A stretch of DNA of 64,000 nt from Subtercola boreus (GTDB lineage Bacteria > Actinomycetota > Actinomycetes > Actinomycetales > Microbacteriaceae). Shown here one piece after another: positions 19,382-27,985 of the stretch. Where the stretch lies: assembly GCF_003399635.1 (NCBI RefSeq), contig NZ_NBXB01000016.1, positions 1 to 64,000 on the forward strand. The letters run 5' to 3'. Position 1 is the stretch's first letter. Each line of letters begins with the position of its first letter. The notes below the pieces were generated by a model that ran no database searches, was not told where the DNA came from, and saw only the letters and a list, made by a program, of their open reading frames with translations. A program made the position numbers and the translations under genes.

Positions 19382-20464
19382 ATGCCACGAATCTCGGGGG
19401 TCGCCACGGCCTTCCCTCCCCAGTCGTACAGCCAATCCGAGATCACAGACCTCCTGGGACCCCTGATCACGAAGGATCCCTCGAAACGTGCCCTGCTGAA
19501 CCGGCTGCACGCCAACAGCAGGGTCAATCGCCGCCACCTGGTGATGCCCTACGACTGGTACCGCGAGAGCGACCTGAACTTCACCCTCACCAACAATCTG
19601 TTCATCGTGGCGGCGGTGGAGCTGGCCGAGAAGGCTGTCGCCGCGGCCCTCGAGAAGGCGGCCCTGGCGCCCGAAGACGTCGACTACATCATCTTCACCT
19701 CGGTGACCGGAATCTCCGCCCCCTCGGTCGACGCCCTGCTCGCCCTCCGGCTCGGATTCCGGTCGGATGTCAAACGTGTTCCGATGTTCGGTCTCGGCTG
19801 CGTGGCGGGCGCTGCCGGCATCGCGCGGCTCAACGACTACCTCCTCGGACACCCCGACGCGGTCGCCCTTCTCGTCTCGGTGGAACTCTGCTCCCTGACG
19901 GTGCAGAGGGGAGACGATTCGATGGCCAACCTCGTCGCGAGCGGGCTCTTCGGTGACGGAGCGGCCGCCGTGGTCATGGTCGGCGACGAGCGAGCCAGAT
20001 CCCTTCCGGTGACAGGGCCCGACGTGCTGGATTCCCGCAGCAGGCTCTATCCCGGCACCGAGAGCGTTCTCGGCTTCAACCCGGGCGAGAGCGGCTTCAG
20101 GATCGTGTTGACCGCAGGCGTGGCCGATGTCATCGACGAACACTTCGACTCCGACGTGGTCGGGTTCCTCGAAGAGCACGACTGCGCTGTCGATGACATC
20201 GACGTCTGGCTGGCGCATCCCGGCGGTCCGCGCGTGCTGCAGTCCTTCGCGTCCGCACTCTCGCTCCCCGAGGGCGCCCTCGACGTCAGCTGGGAGTCGA
20301 TGGCAGAAAAGGGCAACATGTCGTCGGCATCCATCCTCGACGTGCTGTCCATGACGCTCGATCGGGATGCCTTCGAACCGGGCGACCTCGGGCTGTTGTT
20401 CGCCCTCGGCCCCGGCGTCTGTGCCGAGATCGTGCTGCTCCAGTGGCCGGAAGCGAGCAGCTGA
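19382..20464 (+). CDS. Type III polyketide synthase (alkylresorcinol/alkylpyrone synthase-like)
   Basis: A 360-residue homodimeric thiolase-fold enzyme that extends an acyl-CoA starter with malonyl-CoA and cyclises the product. The chalcone-synthase triad is complete: C140 in MFGLGCVAGAAG, H279 in WLAHPGG and N312 in EKGNMSSASILDVL. Followed by a methyltransferase and a flavoprotein hydroxylase, it matches SrsA of the Streptomyces griseus srsABC phenolic-lipid locus better than RppA (tetrahydroxynaphthalene). The starter chain length cannot be read from sequence. The methyltransferase ATG begins 31 bases after the stop. Confidence 0.93.
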   Translation: MPRISGVATAFPPQSYSQSEITDLLGPLITKDPSKRALLNRLHANSRVNRRHLVMPYDWYRESDLNFTLTNNLFIVAAVELAEKAVAAALEKAALAPEDVDYIIFTSVTGISAPSVDALLALRLGFRSDVKRVPMFGLGCVAGAAGIARLNDYLLGHPDAVALLVSVELCSLTVQRGDDSMANLVASGLFGDGAAAVVMVGDERARSLPVTGPDVLDSRSRLYPGTESVLGFNPGESGFRIVLTAGVADVIDEHFDSDVVGFLEEHDCAVDDIDVWLAHPGGPRVLQSFASALSLPEGALDVSWESMAEKGNMSSASILDVLSMTLDRDAFEPGDLGLLFALGPGVCAEIVLLQWPEASS

Positions 20465-20495
20465 TGCCGGCCGCGCGAGCCGCCGAGGCCGTCTG

Positions 20496-21029
20496 ATGCT
20501 GTTCTACGCCGCTCTGATCCTCGCCACCGGGGTCGAGCGTCTGGTGGAACTCCGGGTCTCCACCAGGAATGCCGGTTGGGCGTTCGCCCGCGGCGGGGTG
20601 GAGTTCGGGCGCAACCACTTCCCCTTCATGGTGAGCCTGCACACGGGCATGCTGCTGGCGTGCCTGCTCGAAGTGTTCCTGCTGCAGCGTGTCTTCCTGC
20701 CGTGGCTCGGCTGGCCGATGCTGGTCGCAGCTCTCGCCTGCCAGGCGCTTCGGTGGTGGTGCATCGGCACCCTCGGGCCGCGCTGGAACACGCGCGTGAT
20801 CATCGTTCCCGGGCTTCCCCTGGTGAACAGGGGGCCCTACCGCGTGCTGAAACATCCGAACTATGTCGCTGTCATCGCCGAGGGCGTCGCCCTGCCGCTG
20901 GTGTACTCCGCGTGGATCACCGCACTGGTGTTCACCGTCGTGAACCTCGTTCTGCTGCTGCGCTTCCGCATCCCCGTCGAGGAGAAGGCCCTCGAGTTCG
21001 GGCTGGCCCAGACCGTGCGGAACGTCTGA
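20496..21029 (+). CDS. ICMT family membrane methyltransferase (SrsB-like)
   Basis: A 177-residue integral membrane protein with four or five hydrophobic segments and the isoprenylcysteine-methyltransferase signature RGPYRVLKHPNYVAVIAEG near residues 113-131, followed by VEEKALEF, which forms the SAM site. In srs-type clusters this family O-methylates the alkylresorcinol made by the type III PKS. The ATG at 20496 is preferred; the frame is open upstream, and no strong ribosome-binding site is visible, so coupling to the upstream gene is likely. The next gene starts 10 bases after the stop. Confidence 0.88.
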   Translation: MLFYAALILATGVERLVELRVSTRNAGWAFARGGVEFGRNHFPFMVSLHTGMLLACLLEVFLLQRVFLPWLGWPMLVAALACQALRWWCIGTLGPRWNTRVIIVPGLPLVNRGPYRVLKHPNYVAVIAEGVALPLVYSAWITALVFTVVNLVLLLRFRIPVEEKALEFGLAQTVRNV

Positions 21030-21039
21030 GCGGTCTGGC

Positions 21040-22134
21040 ATGGAGAATCCGGATGTGCTCGTGGTCGGCGGCGGACCTGTCGGCCTGGCTACCGCGATCG
21101 GCGCCCGGCGCACAGGGCTCCGGGCGCTCGTCGTGGAACCGCGCCCCGGACCGATCGACAAGGCGTGCGGCGAGGGGCTGATGCCGGGAGCGCTCGCCGA
21201 ACTTGACCGGCTCGGGGTGCGCCCGCACGGGCATCCGATCGCCGGCATCAGCTACCACGACGGTTCGCACGAAGCCGAGCACCGGTTCCGCGGGTCGCCC
21301 GGGCTGGGTGTGCGCCGCACCGAGCTCTCCCGTGCGCTGCACGAGCGGGCGGCTGAGTCGGGTGTCGGCGTTGGCGCGGGCAGGGTCGTGGGTGTGACGC
21401 AGGATGCCCGGGGGGTGGATGCGGCGCTGGCCGACGGTTCGAGCATCCGGTGCCGGTGGCTGGTCGGATGCGACGGCCTGCACTCCGGCGTGCGGCGCCT
21501 CGCCGGGCTCGAAGCGGCCGCCCCGCGAGGAGGCGCGGCGAGACGCTACGGTCTCCGCCGGCACTTCCGCCGGGCGCCGTGGAGTGATGTCGTCGAGGTG
21601 TTCTGGAGCGGCAGCGCGGAGATCTATGTGACCCCGGTCGACGACGAACTGGTCGGCGTCGCGATGCTCGGGCCACGCGGCTTGGTGTTCGCCGATGAGA
21701 TCGCGCGGATCCCGCTACTTGCCGAATTCCTGCGCGGCGCCGAACCCGCCGGCCCCCTCTCTGGCGCGGGGCCGCTCCGCCAGCGCGTCAGGGCGCACGC
21801 CTCGGGCCGCGTGCTGCTCGTCGGCGATGCATCCGGCTACCTCGACGCGCTCACGGGTGAGGGCATGCGGATCGGTTTCGCGCAGGCCGCCGCCGCCGTC
21901 CGGGCCATCGCCGGCACCGTCGACACGCCGCTCGCCGAGTTGTCGGGGTGGAATGCGGGGGTGCGCGCGGCGGCATCGTACGAGCGGGAGTGGCATCGAG
22001 CATCCGGTGCCGCCAACAGGTTCACCGCGGGGCTGCTGCTCGCCTCGCAGTCGCCGGTTCGCCGGATGATCGTTCCGACCGCCGAGCGGATGCCCGGGCT
22101 GTTCTCGGCGGCGGTCGAGGTCATCGCGCGCTGA
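21040..22134 (+). CDS. FAD-dependent monooxygenase (SrsC-like hydroxylase)
   Basis: A 364-residue flavoprotein of the PHBH/geranylgeranyl-reductase group. All three motifs are present: GGGPVGLATAIGARRTG at the N-terminus (FAD AMP part), CDGLHSGVRRLAG near residue 146 (FAD/NAD(P)H) and LLVGDASGYLDALTGEG near 262 (ribityl chain). In srs-type clusters the hydroxylase converts alkylresorcinols to hydroquinones that oxidise to quinones. Adjacent genes and matching order support that role. Its own starting ATG is 10 bases after the methyltransferase stop, so the three form one operon. Confidence 0.88.
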   Translation: MENPDVLVVGGGPVGLATAIGARRTGLRALVVEPRPGPIDKACGEGLMPGALAELDRLGVRPHGHPIAGISYHDGSHEAEHRFRGSPGLGVRRTELSRALHERAAESGVGVGAGRVVGVTQDARGVDAALADGSSIRCRWLVGCDGLHSGVRRLAGLEAAAPRGGAARRYGLRRHFRRAPWSDVVEVFWSGSAEIYVTPVDDELVGVAMLGPRGLVFADEIARIPLLAEFLRGAEPAGPLSGAGPLRQRVRAHASGRVLLVGDASGYLDALTGEGMRIGFAQAAAAVRAIAGTVDTPLAELSGWNAGVRAAASYEREWHRASGAANRFTAGLLLASQSPVRRMIVPTAERMPGLFSAAVEVIAR

Positions 22135-22211
22135 AACCGGCGACCCCGAGACTGCTGGGAGTCGTTCGTCAAGGGTCCCTCGCACTTCTGGGGCCGGGAG
22201 ACACTGGAGAG

Positions 22212-23144
22212 GTGAACATCTTTCCCCAGGCCATGCGCGATCGGCTGCGTTCGACCTTCACCAATCAGCCCGAGGGTCAGCCCGACTGGGTGCTCGCACT
22301 CGAACAGGGTGACGACGCAGGCTTCTTCGCGCCCGACTCGGCAACATGGGCGGTGCACGGCCGGACCGCTACGATCGTCGCCGGTGTGCGGGCCCTGCTG
22401 ATGCAGGCGCTCCACCCGGGAGCGATGGCCGGGGTGCACGACTGGTCGCGCTACAAGGAGGATCCGCTGGGACGGCTGGCCGGCACGATCCGCTGGATCT
22501 TCACCGTCAGCTACGCCGACACCGCCACGGCCGTCTCGACGTCGAACTGGGTGCTCAGACTCCACGAGAAGGTGCACGGCACCTACCTCGATGCGAACGG
22601 TGTGGAGAAGCCGTATTCGGCGAACGATCCGGAACTGCTGTCGTGGGTGCACCTGGCGTTCACCGATTCGTTCCTGGCGACGGCGAAGCTCTGGAGCACT
22701 CCGATCCCGGGTGGCCCCGATGCGTATGTGCGTGAGTGGGCGAAGGCGGGGGAGTTGATGGGCGTGCCGAATCCGCCCCGGTCGGAGGCTGAGCTCGCCG
22801 CGCAGCTGCGGGCGTTCCACGACGCCGGAGTGCTGAAGAGCGACGAACGCGCTGCCGAGGCGCTGAGGTTCATCCGGCGCCCGCCGCTCGGCAAGGGGAT
22901 GATGCCCGGCTATGCGGTGCTGTTCAACGGTGCCGTCTCGTCGATTCCGCCGATCTACCGCGACATGCTCAGGCTTCAGCCGGCGCGCCTCGGGCCGCTG
23001 CGTCTGCCCGCCCGCCGGTCGACGGCGGTGGTGCTCGGCATCATCGGGAACATGCTCGGGCACGACGAGCCGAGCGCCACGCAGGCTCGCAAGCGCCTCG
23101 CCCGCCTCGCCTCCGCCGAGCGCTCCAGCCGCGCGGGCGCGTAG
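22212..23144 (+). CDS. MpaB-type oxygenase (DUF2236, latex-clearing-like)
   Basis: A 310-residue all-helical protein of the DUF2236/MpaB family; characterised relatives (latex-clearing protein, fungal MpaB) are haem oxygenases that cleave polyprenoid chains. Landmarks are LMQALHPGAMAGVHDWSRY near residue 68, GRLAGTIRWIFTVSYAD near 95 and the WVHLAFTDSFL helix. Fungal MpaB and Lcp act on isoprenoid chains; the substrate here is unknown. It starts with GTG at 22212 just after GGAGAG, 77 bases past the flavoprotein stop. It is co-directional with the phenolic-lipid genes but may be independent of them. Confidence 0.82.
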   Translation: MNIFPQAMRDRLRSTFTNQPEGQPDWVLALEQGDDAGFFAPDSATWAVHGRTATIVAGVRALLMQALHPGAMAGVHDWSRYKEDPLGRLAGTIRWIFTVSYADTATAVSTSNWVLRLHEKVHGTYLDANGVEKPYSANDPELLSWVHLAFTDSFLATAKLWSTPIPGGPDAYVREWAKAGELMGVPNPPRSEAELAAQLRAFHDAGVLKSDERAAEALRFIRRPPLGKGMMPGYAVLFNGAVSSIPPIYRDMLRLQPARLGPLRLPARRSTAVVLGIIGNMLGHDEPSATQARKRLARLASAERSSRAGA

Positions 23145-23195
23145 CCGCGTTCCGCCCCCGCCGCCCAGGCGCTGTGCTTCCGTTCCGCCGCACGG

Positions 23196-23235
23196 TGTCG
23201 CTTCCGCGCATGCGCGCGCAGGCGCGGAAGCGACA
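23196..23235. repeat. Intergenic palindrome, family A copy 1
   Basis: TGTCGCTTCCGCG (23196-23208) and CGCGGAAGCGACA (23223-23235) form a perfect 13-base inverted repeat around a 14-base GC loop, followed by AACAG. It lies between convergent genes. A related copy is at 30460-30499. Confidence 0.85.
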
Positions 23236-23272
23236 AACAGTGGCAGTACCGGATGACGAGTCGGGTGCGGGG

Positions 23273-23509
23273 CTAGCGGAACCGCATGGTGGGCGGCAGG
23301 GGCTTCGGGGGCTCCGAGAGCTTGCGGATGCGCCGCCGCTCGAGCCGCGCCGAGACCACCATGACCGCGGCGAAGACGATTCCGGCGAGCATCACGATCA
23401 GGAGCGGCGTGCCGTAGGCGCCGTGGGTGACCGCACTCGCGACGGCCGCCGCAACCGTGATGAACGACCCGAGGAGGCCGAGGAGCGAGAAACGTGTGGC
23501 GCGATCCAT
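23273..23509 (-). CDS. Small membrane protein, function unknown
   Basis: A 78-residue protein with two hydrophobic segments (residues about 8-30 and 33-52) followed by a basic tail (RLERRRIRKLSE) that should face the cytoplasm. No family is recognised. The ATG lies directly behind the aldo/keto reductase stop with an 8-base gap, and the TAGGAC at the junction could act as an initiation signal, but co-transcription with the reductase is as likely. A palindrome lies 37 bases beyond its stop. Confidence 0.6.
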   Translation of the reverse strand: MDRATRFSLLGLLGSFITVAAAVASAVTHGAYGTPLLIVMLAGIVFAAVMVVSARLERRRIRKLSEPPKPLPPTMRFR

Positions 23510-23517
23510 CCGGAGTC

Positions 23518-24519
23518 CTAACCGACCCGCGAGGCGGGCGACACCGTGAGCGCGGGGTCCCGCGTGACGAGGTCGCCGAGCGCCTCGTCGATTGCCGTGA
23601 GCTGGCCGGCCTCGAGCTTCACTCCGGACGCGGCGACGTTCGACGCGATCTGTTCGGGTTTGGATGCCCCGATGATCGCCGAGGCGACGTTGGGGTTCTG
23701 CAGCACCCAGGCCACGGCGAGCTGCGCCATGGTGAGCCCGGCTTCATCGGCGATCGGCTGCAGCTTCTGCACCCGGGTGAGGGTGTCGTCGTCGAGCCAG
23801 CGCGTCATGAAGTTCGCGCCGCCCTTCGTGTCGGTCGCGCGCGAGCCCTCCGGCACAGGGGCTCCGGGCTTGTACTTACCGCTGAGAGCGCCGCCGGCGA
23901 CGGGCGACCAGACGATCTGCGAGAGACCGGCCTCGACAGACGCGGGCACCACCTCGGCCTCGATCACACGCCAGAGCATCGAGTACTGCGGCTGGTTCGA
24001 CACGAGCTGGAAGCCGAGCCGGTGGGCGAGGGTCGACGCCTCGCGGATCTGCGCCGCCGTCCATTCGCTCACCCCGATGTAGAGCGCCTTGCCCTGGCGC
24101 ACGATGTCGGCGAAAGCCGTCATCGTCTCCTCGAGCGGCGTCTCGTAGTCGTAGCGGTGCGCCTGGTACAGGTCGACGTAGTCGGTGCGGAGGCGCGTCA
24201 GCGAGCCCTCGATCGACTCCATGATGTGCTTCCGGCTGAGACCGGTGTCGTTCGGGCCGGAACCGGTCGGGAAGTACACCTTCGTGAAGATCTCGATGGA
24301 CGAGCGGCGTTCGTTCTTCAGCGCCTTGCCGAGCACCTTCTCCGCAGCGGTCGCGGCGTACGCGTCGGCGGTGTCGAACGTCGTGATGCCGTTCTCGAGG
24401 GCGGCGGCCACGCTCGCGCGCGCCACCTCGTTCTCGACCTGCGAACCGTGCGTGAGCCAGTTGCCGTAGGTGATCTCCGAGATCTTGAGCCCGCTGTTGC
24501 CGAGGTACCTGAATTCCAT
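23518..24519 (-). CDS. Aldo/keto reductase (Kv-beta / YghZ-like)
   Basis: A 333-residue TIM-barrel NADPH-dependent carbonyl reductase. The catalytic tetrad is intact: Asp and Tyr in FDTADAYA near residues 49-56, Lys in EIFTKVYF near 80 and His in LYQAHRYDY near 120. The cofactor-binding GASKPEQIASN near residue 293 is typical. The presence of WSPVAGGALSGKY places it with the potassium-channel beta-subunit-like AKRs, which reduce aldehydes or methylglyoxal; the physiological substrate is unknown. It is predicted to be leaderless, with TACCCT ending 6 bases before the ATG. Confidence 0.92.
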   Translation of the reverse strand: MEFRYLGNSGLKISEITYGNWLTHGSQVENEVARASVAAALENGITTFDTADAYAATAAEKVLGKALKNERRSSIEIFTKVYFPTGSGPNDTGLSRKHIMESIEGSLTRLRTDYVDLYQAHRYDYETPLEETMTAFADIVRQGKALYIGVSEWTAAQIREASTLAHRLGFQLVSNQPQYSMLWRVIEAEVVPASVEAGLSQIVWSPVAGGALSGKYKPGAPVPEGSRATDTKGGANFMTRWLDDDTLTRVQKLQPIADEAGLTMAQLAVAWVLQNPNVASAIIGASKPEQIASNVAASGVKLEAGQLTAIDEALGDLVTRDPALTVSPASRVG

Positions 24520-24525
24520 GTTCTC

Positions 24526-24531
24526 AGGGTA
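24526..24531 (-). promoter_or_regulatory. -10 element of the aldo/keto reductase gene (leaderless)
   Basis: TACCCT on the reverse strand, 6 bases before the ATG at 24519. Confidence 0.5.
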
Positions 24532-24613
24532 GCTTCTCCGGGTGGGCGGATGCCCGGCGGGGCCTCAGCCGGTGGACTGCGGATGCCCGGCGAACCCGTA
24601 CCCCGGGCATCGG

Positions 24614-27466
24614 TCAGCGCTGCAGCCCCATCTTGGCAATGCCGAGCAGCGACTCGTGCGGCAGGAAGGCCCGCGTGAGCCCGAGCGCGATCTTCGGCAG
24701 GTCGCCCTCATCCCGGTACAGCAGGCTCATGCGTTCGTAGCGCGGGTTGAACTTCGTCTTGAAGTTGTGCAGCGACTGGAATCCGTAGAGCGGTTCGAGC
24801 ACCTTGCCGAGCGAGTCGAGCACCGCGTCGATCCCGCTCGCCTCGTACCCCGCAGCGTGCGCGAGCGGTGCGCCCGAGAGGGAGACGAAGAGCGCGCCCT
24901 CGGCCTGGAAGTGCAGGCACGACGAAGCGATCAGGTACTCCATGACGGGCCGGAAGGCGCCGTCGTCGCGGCGGCGCATCAGGTCGAGCGTCCAGCCACG
25001 CACGGTGTCGTCGGCACCGAACACGGGCAGCCAGCTCAGCACGCCCTGAACGGTGCCCGATTCATCCAGAGCCAGCGCGGTCTTCACGTGCGGGTCGAGC
25101 GCCTCGTCGACACCGCCGAGCGTGAAGCCCATCTCGGGCAGGGCCTTGTCGCCGACCCACTCCTCGGAGATGGCGCGCACCTGCGACACGATCTCCCACG
25201 GCTCGTCGGCCAGCACGGTCATCCGAAAGCTCACCTTCTCGCGATCCGCACGATTGAGGGCCGATCGGATGACCTGCCACTTCTTCCCCGTCATCTCGAG
25301 GGTCGGCAGGTCGATGATCGTGTCTTCGGCGACCTGCAGGTGCGTCCAGCCCTCGGGGGCGACGGCGAGGGTGGCATCGGAGACCGAGAACAGGGCGGGC
25401 GCGAGACCGATCCGCTCGCATTCGGCCACCCATTCGGCGATCGTCGCGCCGAGCTTGTCGGCCGGGCCGATCGGGTCGCCGAGGGCGAGCGCGACGCCTG
25501 AGCGACGCTGGTACGCGACGAAGCTCTCGCCGTCGGCGGTGACGAAGTACTGGTTCTCGTCCCACATCGTCATCCAGGAGAGGGTGCCGCCGCCGTCGTT
25601 GGTGAGGATGGCGAGAGGGGTCTTGCGGGCATCCGTCGTCTGCCGGACGACACGACGCGATCGCCGCCACGGCACGCGGTAGGAGCCACGGCCGAGCCAC
25701 AGTATGACCAGCAGCGCGATCCAGAGGGAGGAGTTCGTCATCGTGACGAACAGGTCCGGCGGGAAGTCGCGCGCGACGATCGCGTAGGCGGCGAGACCCA
25801 GGAATTCGAGCACGTTGAACACCCCGAGGCCCACTCCGATCAGCCAGGGCAGACGGTGCCCCAGGCGCACGCCGTTCGCGATGAGGGCGATGACAACGAC
25901 GTCGATCGCCACGTCGACCCAGGTGCTCGCCCCCGCCAGGGCGCTGGTGGTGGCGTCGTCCGCGGGGAGCAGTGTGCCGACGGCCTCGACGACGGCGAGG
26001 ATGACCAGGCTGGCGAAGGCCAGGATCCGCCATTCGCGGCTGCTCGGCCGGCCGAGGCGGCTTCCGCGCGGCTGCAGGAACGGCACGATGAGCATCACGA
26101 CGATCACTCCGAAGAAGTGTTGGATGTCGGACTGCGTGCCGATGTAGATGAGCGACACGGTCACGAAGGCGAAGAGCGCGAAGCGTGCCCGGAGTCGCCA
26201 GGGTGCCCGGAGCGTCACGAGCACCGCGGCGAGGCAGGCGAACATGCCGCCGGAGGGCCCGACGTCGTGCTGCAACGACAGTCTGCTGGCCCATTCGCTG
26301 TCGAACGACTGGGCGGCGAGCAGAAAGAACACGGTTCCGGTCACGGCCACGATCTGGCCCCCGACGAAGATGCCGAACGTGCGGAACGTGCCGAAAGCGC
26401 GCTCGGCCCAGCCGACCCCCACGATCAGCCCGACCAGCAGAATCGCGTAGTGGATCGGCAGGCGTGCGAAGAACGTGCCGGTGATGACGGTCCACCAGTG
26501 GCCGTCGAGTGTTGCCGGCACCCCGTAGGCGATGGATGCGTACCAGGGCCGCTCGGTGATCGGATCCCAGAGGGCGCCGGTAGCGATGCCCGCCACGAGG
26601 AAGAGGCCGAGAAGCGCTGCGGTGAACGGGGTGCGCCTGATGGCGCGGCCGACGGGGGTGAAGACGGTGACGAGGGCGGCCCCGACTCCGGCGAGCCCGG
26701 CGACGCCTGGGCCCGCGGCGCTGCCGGGGGTGCCGGGCTTCAGGCCGGCCGAGGCGGCGAGGGGGCTGAGGCTGCCGTCGGTCTCGAAGAGGTCGCTCAT
26801 CGTGAGGGTGGGGGTGGAGGCATCCGAAGTCTCGGACGACACGGGGGTGCCGCCTTCGGTCGCTGCCGCAGCTGCCCGGCGGCGCGACCGGTAGACCGCG
26901 ACCGTGGCGAGCACCACGATGCCCACCACCACCGCGAGCAGTGCGAACCAGGTGAACTGGTGGATGAACTCCTCCGCAGCACGGCCGAGCAGGGTCACGA
27001 CCAGCGTCACCGCTCCGCTCCAGACGATGGCTCCGAGCACATTGGCGACGAGGAAACGGCGGTACGGCATCCGGAGCGTGCCGGCCAGCGGCCCGACGAT
27101 CACCCGCAGGAACGCGACGAACCGCCCGCCGAACACCGCGAGGGCGCCCCAGCGGTTCATCACGCCGATGGCGCGGTGGATGCGGTCGGGGCTGAATCGG
27201 TCGGGAAAACGCCTGGCCAGCACCGCCAACAGGCGCACCCCGAACCGGCGGCCGATGAAGTAGCCCGCCGTGTCACCCCCGACCGCGCCGACCGCGGCTG
27301 CGAGCCCGACCAGCCACGGGGACACACTGCCGCCGAGCGACACCAGGGTGCCTGCGACGAGGATGGTCTCCCCGGGCAGCGGCACGCCGAGGCTCTCCAC
27401 CGCGACGAAGACGAGCACGACGAGCAGAACCGCGACGGGAGGGATGGTGCCGAGCCAATGATCCAC
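24614..27466 (-). CDS. Three-module membrane protein: DedA/VTT + rhomboid-like + DUF2156 (LPG-synthase-like)
   Basis: A 950-residue fusion. Residues 1-205 are a DedA/SNARE-associated (VTT) domain, with GVPLPGETILVAG and GRFVAFLRVIVGPLAG. Residues about 280-480 are a rhomboid-like six-helix core with GPSGG (Ser405) and QHFFG (His450) at the positions of the protease Ser-His dyad. Three more helices follow, and residues about 600-945 are a DUF2156 domain, the cytosolic acyltransferase of MprF-type lysyl-phosphatidylglycerol synthases. It suggests a lipid-handling machine that moves and modifies phospholipids, perhaps in resistance to cationic peptides; no activity is shown. The GTG start follows a strong AAGGGGG site. 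Confidence 0.82.
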   Translation of the reverse strand: MDHWLGTIPPVAVLLVVLVFVAVESLGVPLPGETILVAGTLVSLGGSVSPWLVGLAAAVGAVGGDTAGYFIGRRFGVRLLAVLARRFPDRFSPDRIHRAIGVMNRWGALAVFGGRFVAFLRVIVGPLAGTLRMPYRRFLVANVLGAIVWSGAVTLVVTLLGRAAEEFIHQFTWFALLAVVVGIVVLATVAVYRSRRRAAAAATEGGTPVSSETSDASTPTLTMSDLFETDGSLSPLAASAGLKPGTPGSAAGPGVAGLAGVGAALVTVFTPVGRAIRRTPFTAALLGLFLVAGIATGALWDPITERPWYASIAYGVPATLDGHWWTVITGTFFARLPIHYAILLVGLIVGVGWAERAFGTFRTFGIFVGGQIVAVTGTVFFLLAAQSFDSEWASRLSLQHDVGPSGGMFACLAAVLVTLRAPWRLRARFALFAFVTVSLIYIGTQSDIQHFFGVIVVMLIVPFLQPRGSRLGRPSSREWRILAFASLVILAVVEAVGTLLPADDATTSALAGASTWVDVAIDVVVIALIANGVRLGHRLPWLIGVGLGVFNVLEFLGLAAYAIVARDFPPDLFVTMTNSSLWIALLVILWLGRGSYRVPWRRSRRVVRQTTDARKTPLAILTNDGGGTLSWMTMWDENQYFVTADGESFVAYQRRSGVALALGDPIGPADKLGATIAEWVAECERIGLAPALFSVSDATLAVAPEGWTHLQVAEDTIIDLPTLEMTGKKWQVIRSALNRADREKVSFRMTVLADEPWEIVSQVRAISEEWVGDKALPEMGFTLGGVDEALDPHVKTALALDESGTVQGVLSWLPVFGADDTVRGWTLDLMRRRDDGAFRPVMEYLIASSCLHFQAEGALFVSLSGAPLAHAAGYEASGIDAVLDSLGKVLEPLYGFQSLHNFKTKFNPRYERMSLLYRDEGDLPKIALGLTRAFLPHESLLGIAKMGLQR

Positions 27467-27610
27467 GTGGAGCCCCCTTGATGCGACGGCGGGCGTGGGC
27501 GCCCCCCGTCTGATGGAACCCAGTTTAGGAGTCGCCGCGATGCCATCACCGTAGACCTGCGTCGGGTGGGCGGACGTTCACCCGAAGGGGGGCGGGCTCG
27601 GCAGGCGGAG

Positions 27611-27616
27611 TAGGCT
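27611..27616 (+). promoter_or_regulatory. -10 element of the 89-residue ORF (leaderless)
   Basis: TAGGCT followed by 6 bases and the ATG at 27623. Confidence 0.55.
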
Positions 27617-27622
27617 CCGTGC

Positions 27623-27892
27623 ATGAGCCAAGTTGATGTGGGAATCGTCTCGTACACGGTCTCGGCCGACTACTTCGCCGAAGTCGGGGCGGACTTCGAC
27701 AGCGAGGCGGTCGACGATGCCGTGCTCGCCGAGTTGAACAGGCTGGTTCCGGCCGGCGTCGTCGTGCACCGGAACGGCCGTGCCTTCGCTGACGAGAACG
27801 TGGCCGAACAGGCCCGCCAGATCGACTGGGATGCCCTGCTGAAGCAGATCGATGTGAACCAGATCCTCGCCGATCACCCGCCCCGACGGTAG
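27623..27892 (+). CDS. Small acidic protein, function unknown
   Basis: An 89-residue soluble, acidic protein with an alpha/beta look (VDVGIVSYTVSADYFAEVG, then ELNRLVPAGVVVHRNGRAFAD). No family recognised. Support for it being real comes from the canonical TAGGCT-6-ATG start arrangement and normal codon use. It stands alone, divergent from the large membrane fusion protein and 93 bases before the ABC-F gene. Confidence 0.6.
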   Translation: MSQVDVGIVSYTVSADYFAEVGADFDSEAVDDAVLAELNRLVPAGVVVHRNGRAFADENVAEQARQIDWDALLKQIDVNQILADHPPRR

Positions 27893-27985
27893 CTCCTCTC
27901 GTCCACAGGGCGTCTCTTCGCCCTCTCTGGGGGCCGGGGCTGTGGAGAGCCCGCCGACGGCGCCCGGCCCTGACAGACTGGACGC

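Noticed and set aside
19382-20464. RppA (tetrahydroxynaphthalene synthase)
   Set aside because: The neighbours (membrane methyltransferase, flavoprotein) match the alkylresorcinol-type locus, not the RppA/P450 pair. Sequence alone does not settle the product.
25856-27481. 541-residue plus-strand frame opposite the fusion protein
   Set aside because: His/Asp/Gly-rich translation typical of the complement of membrane-protein codons.
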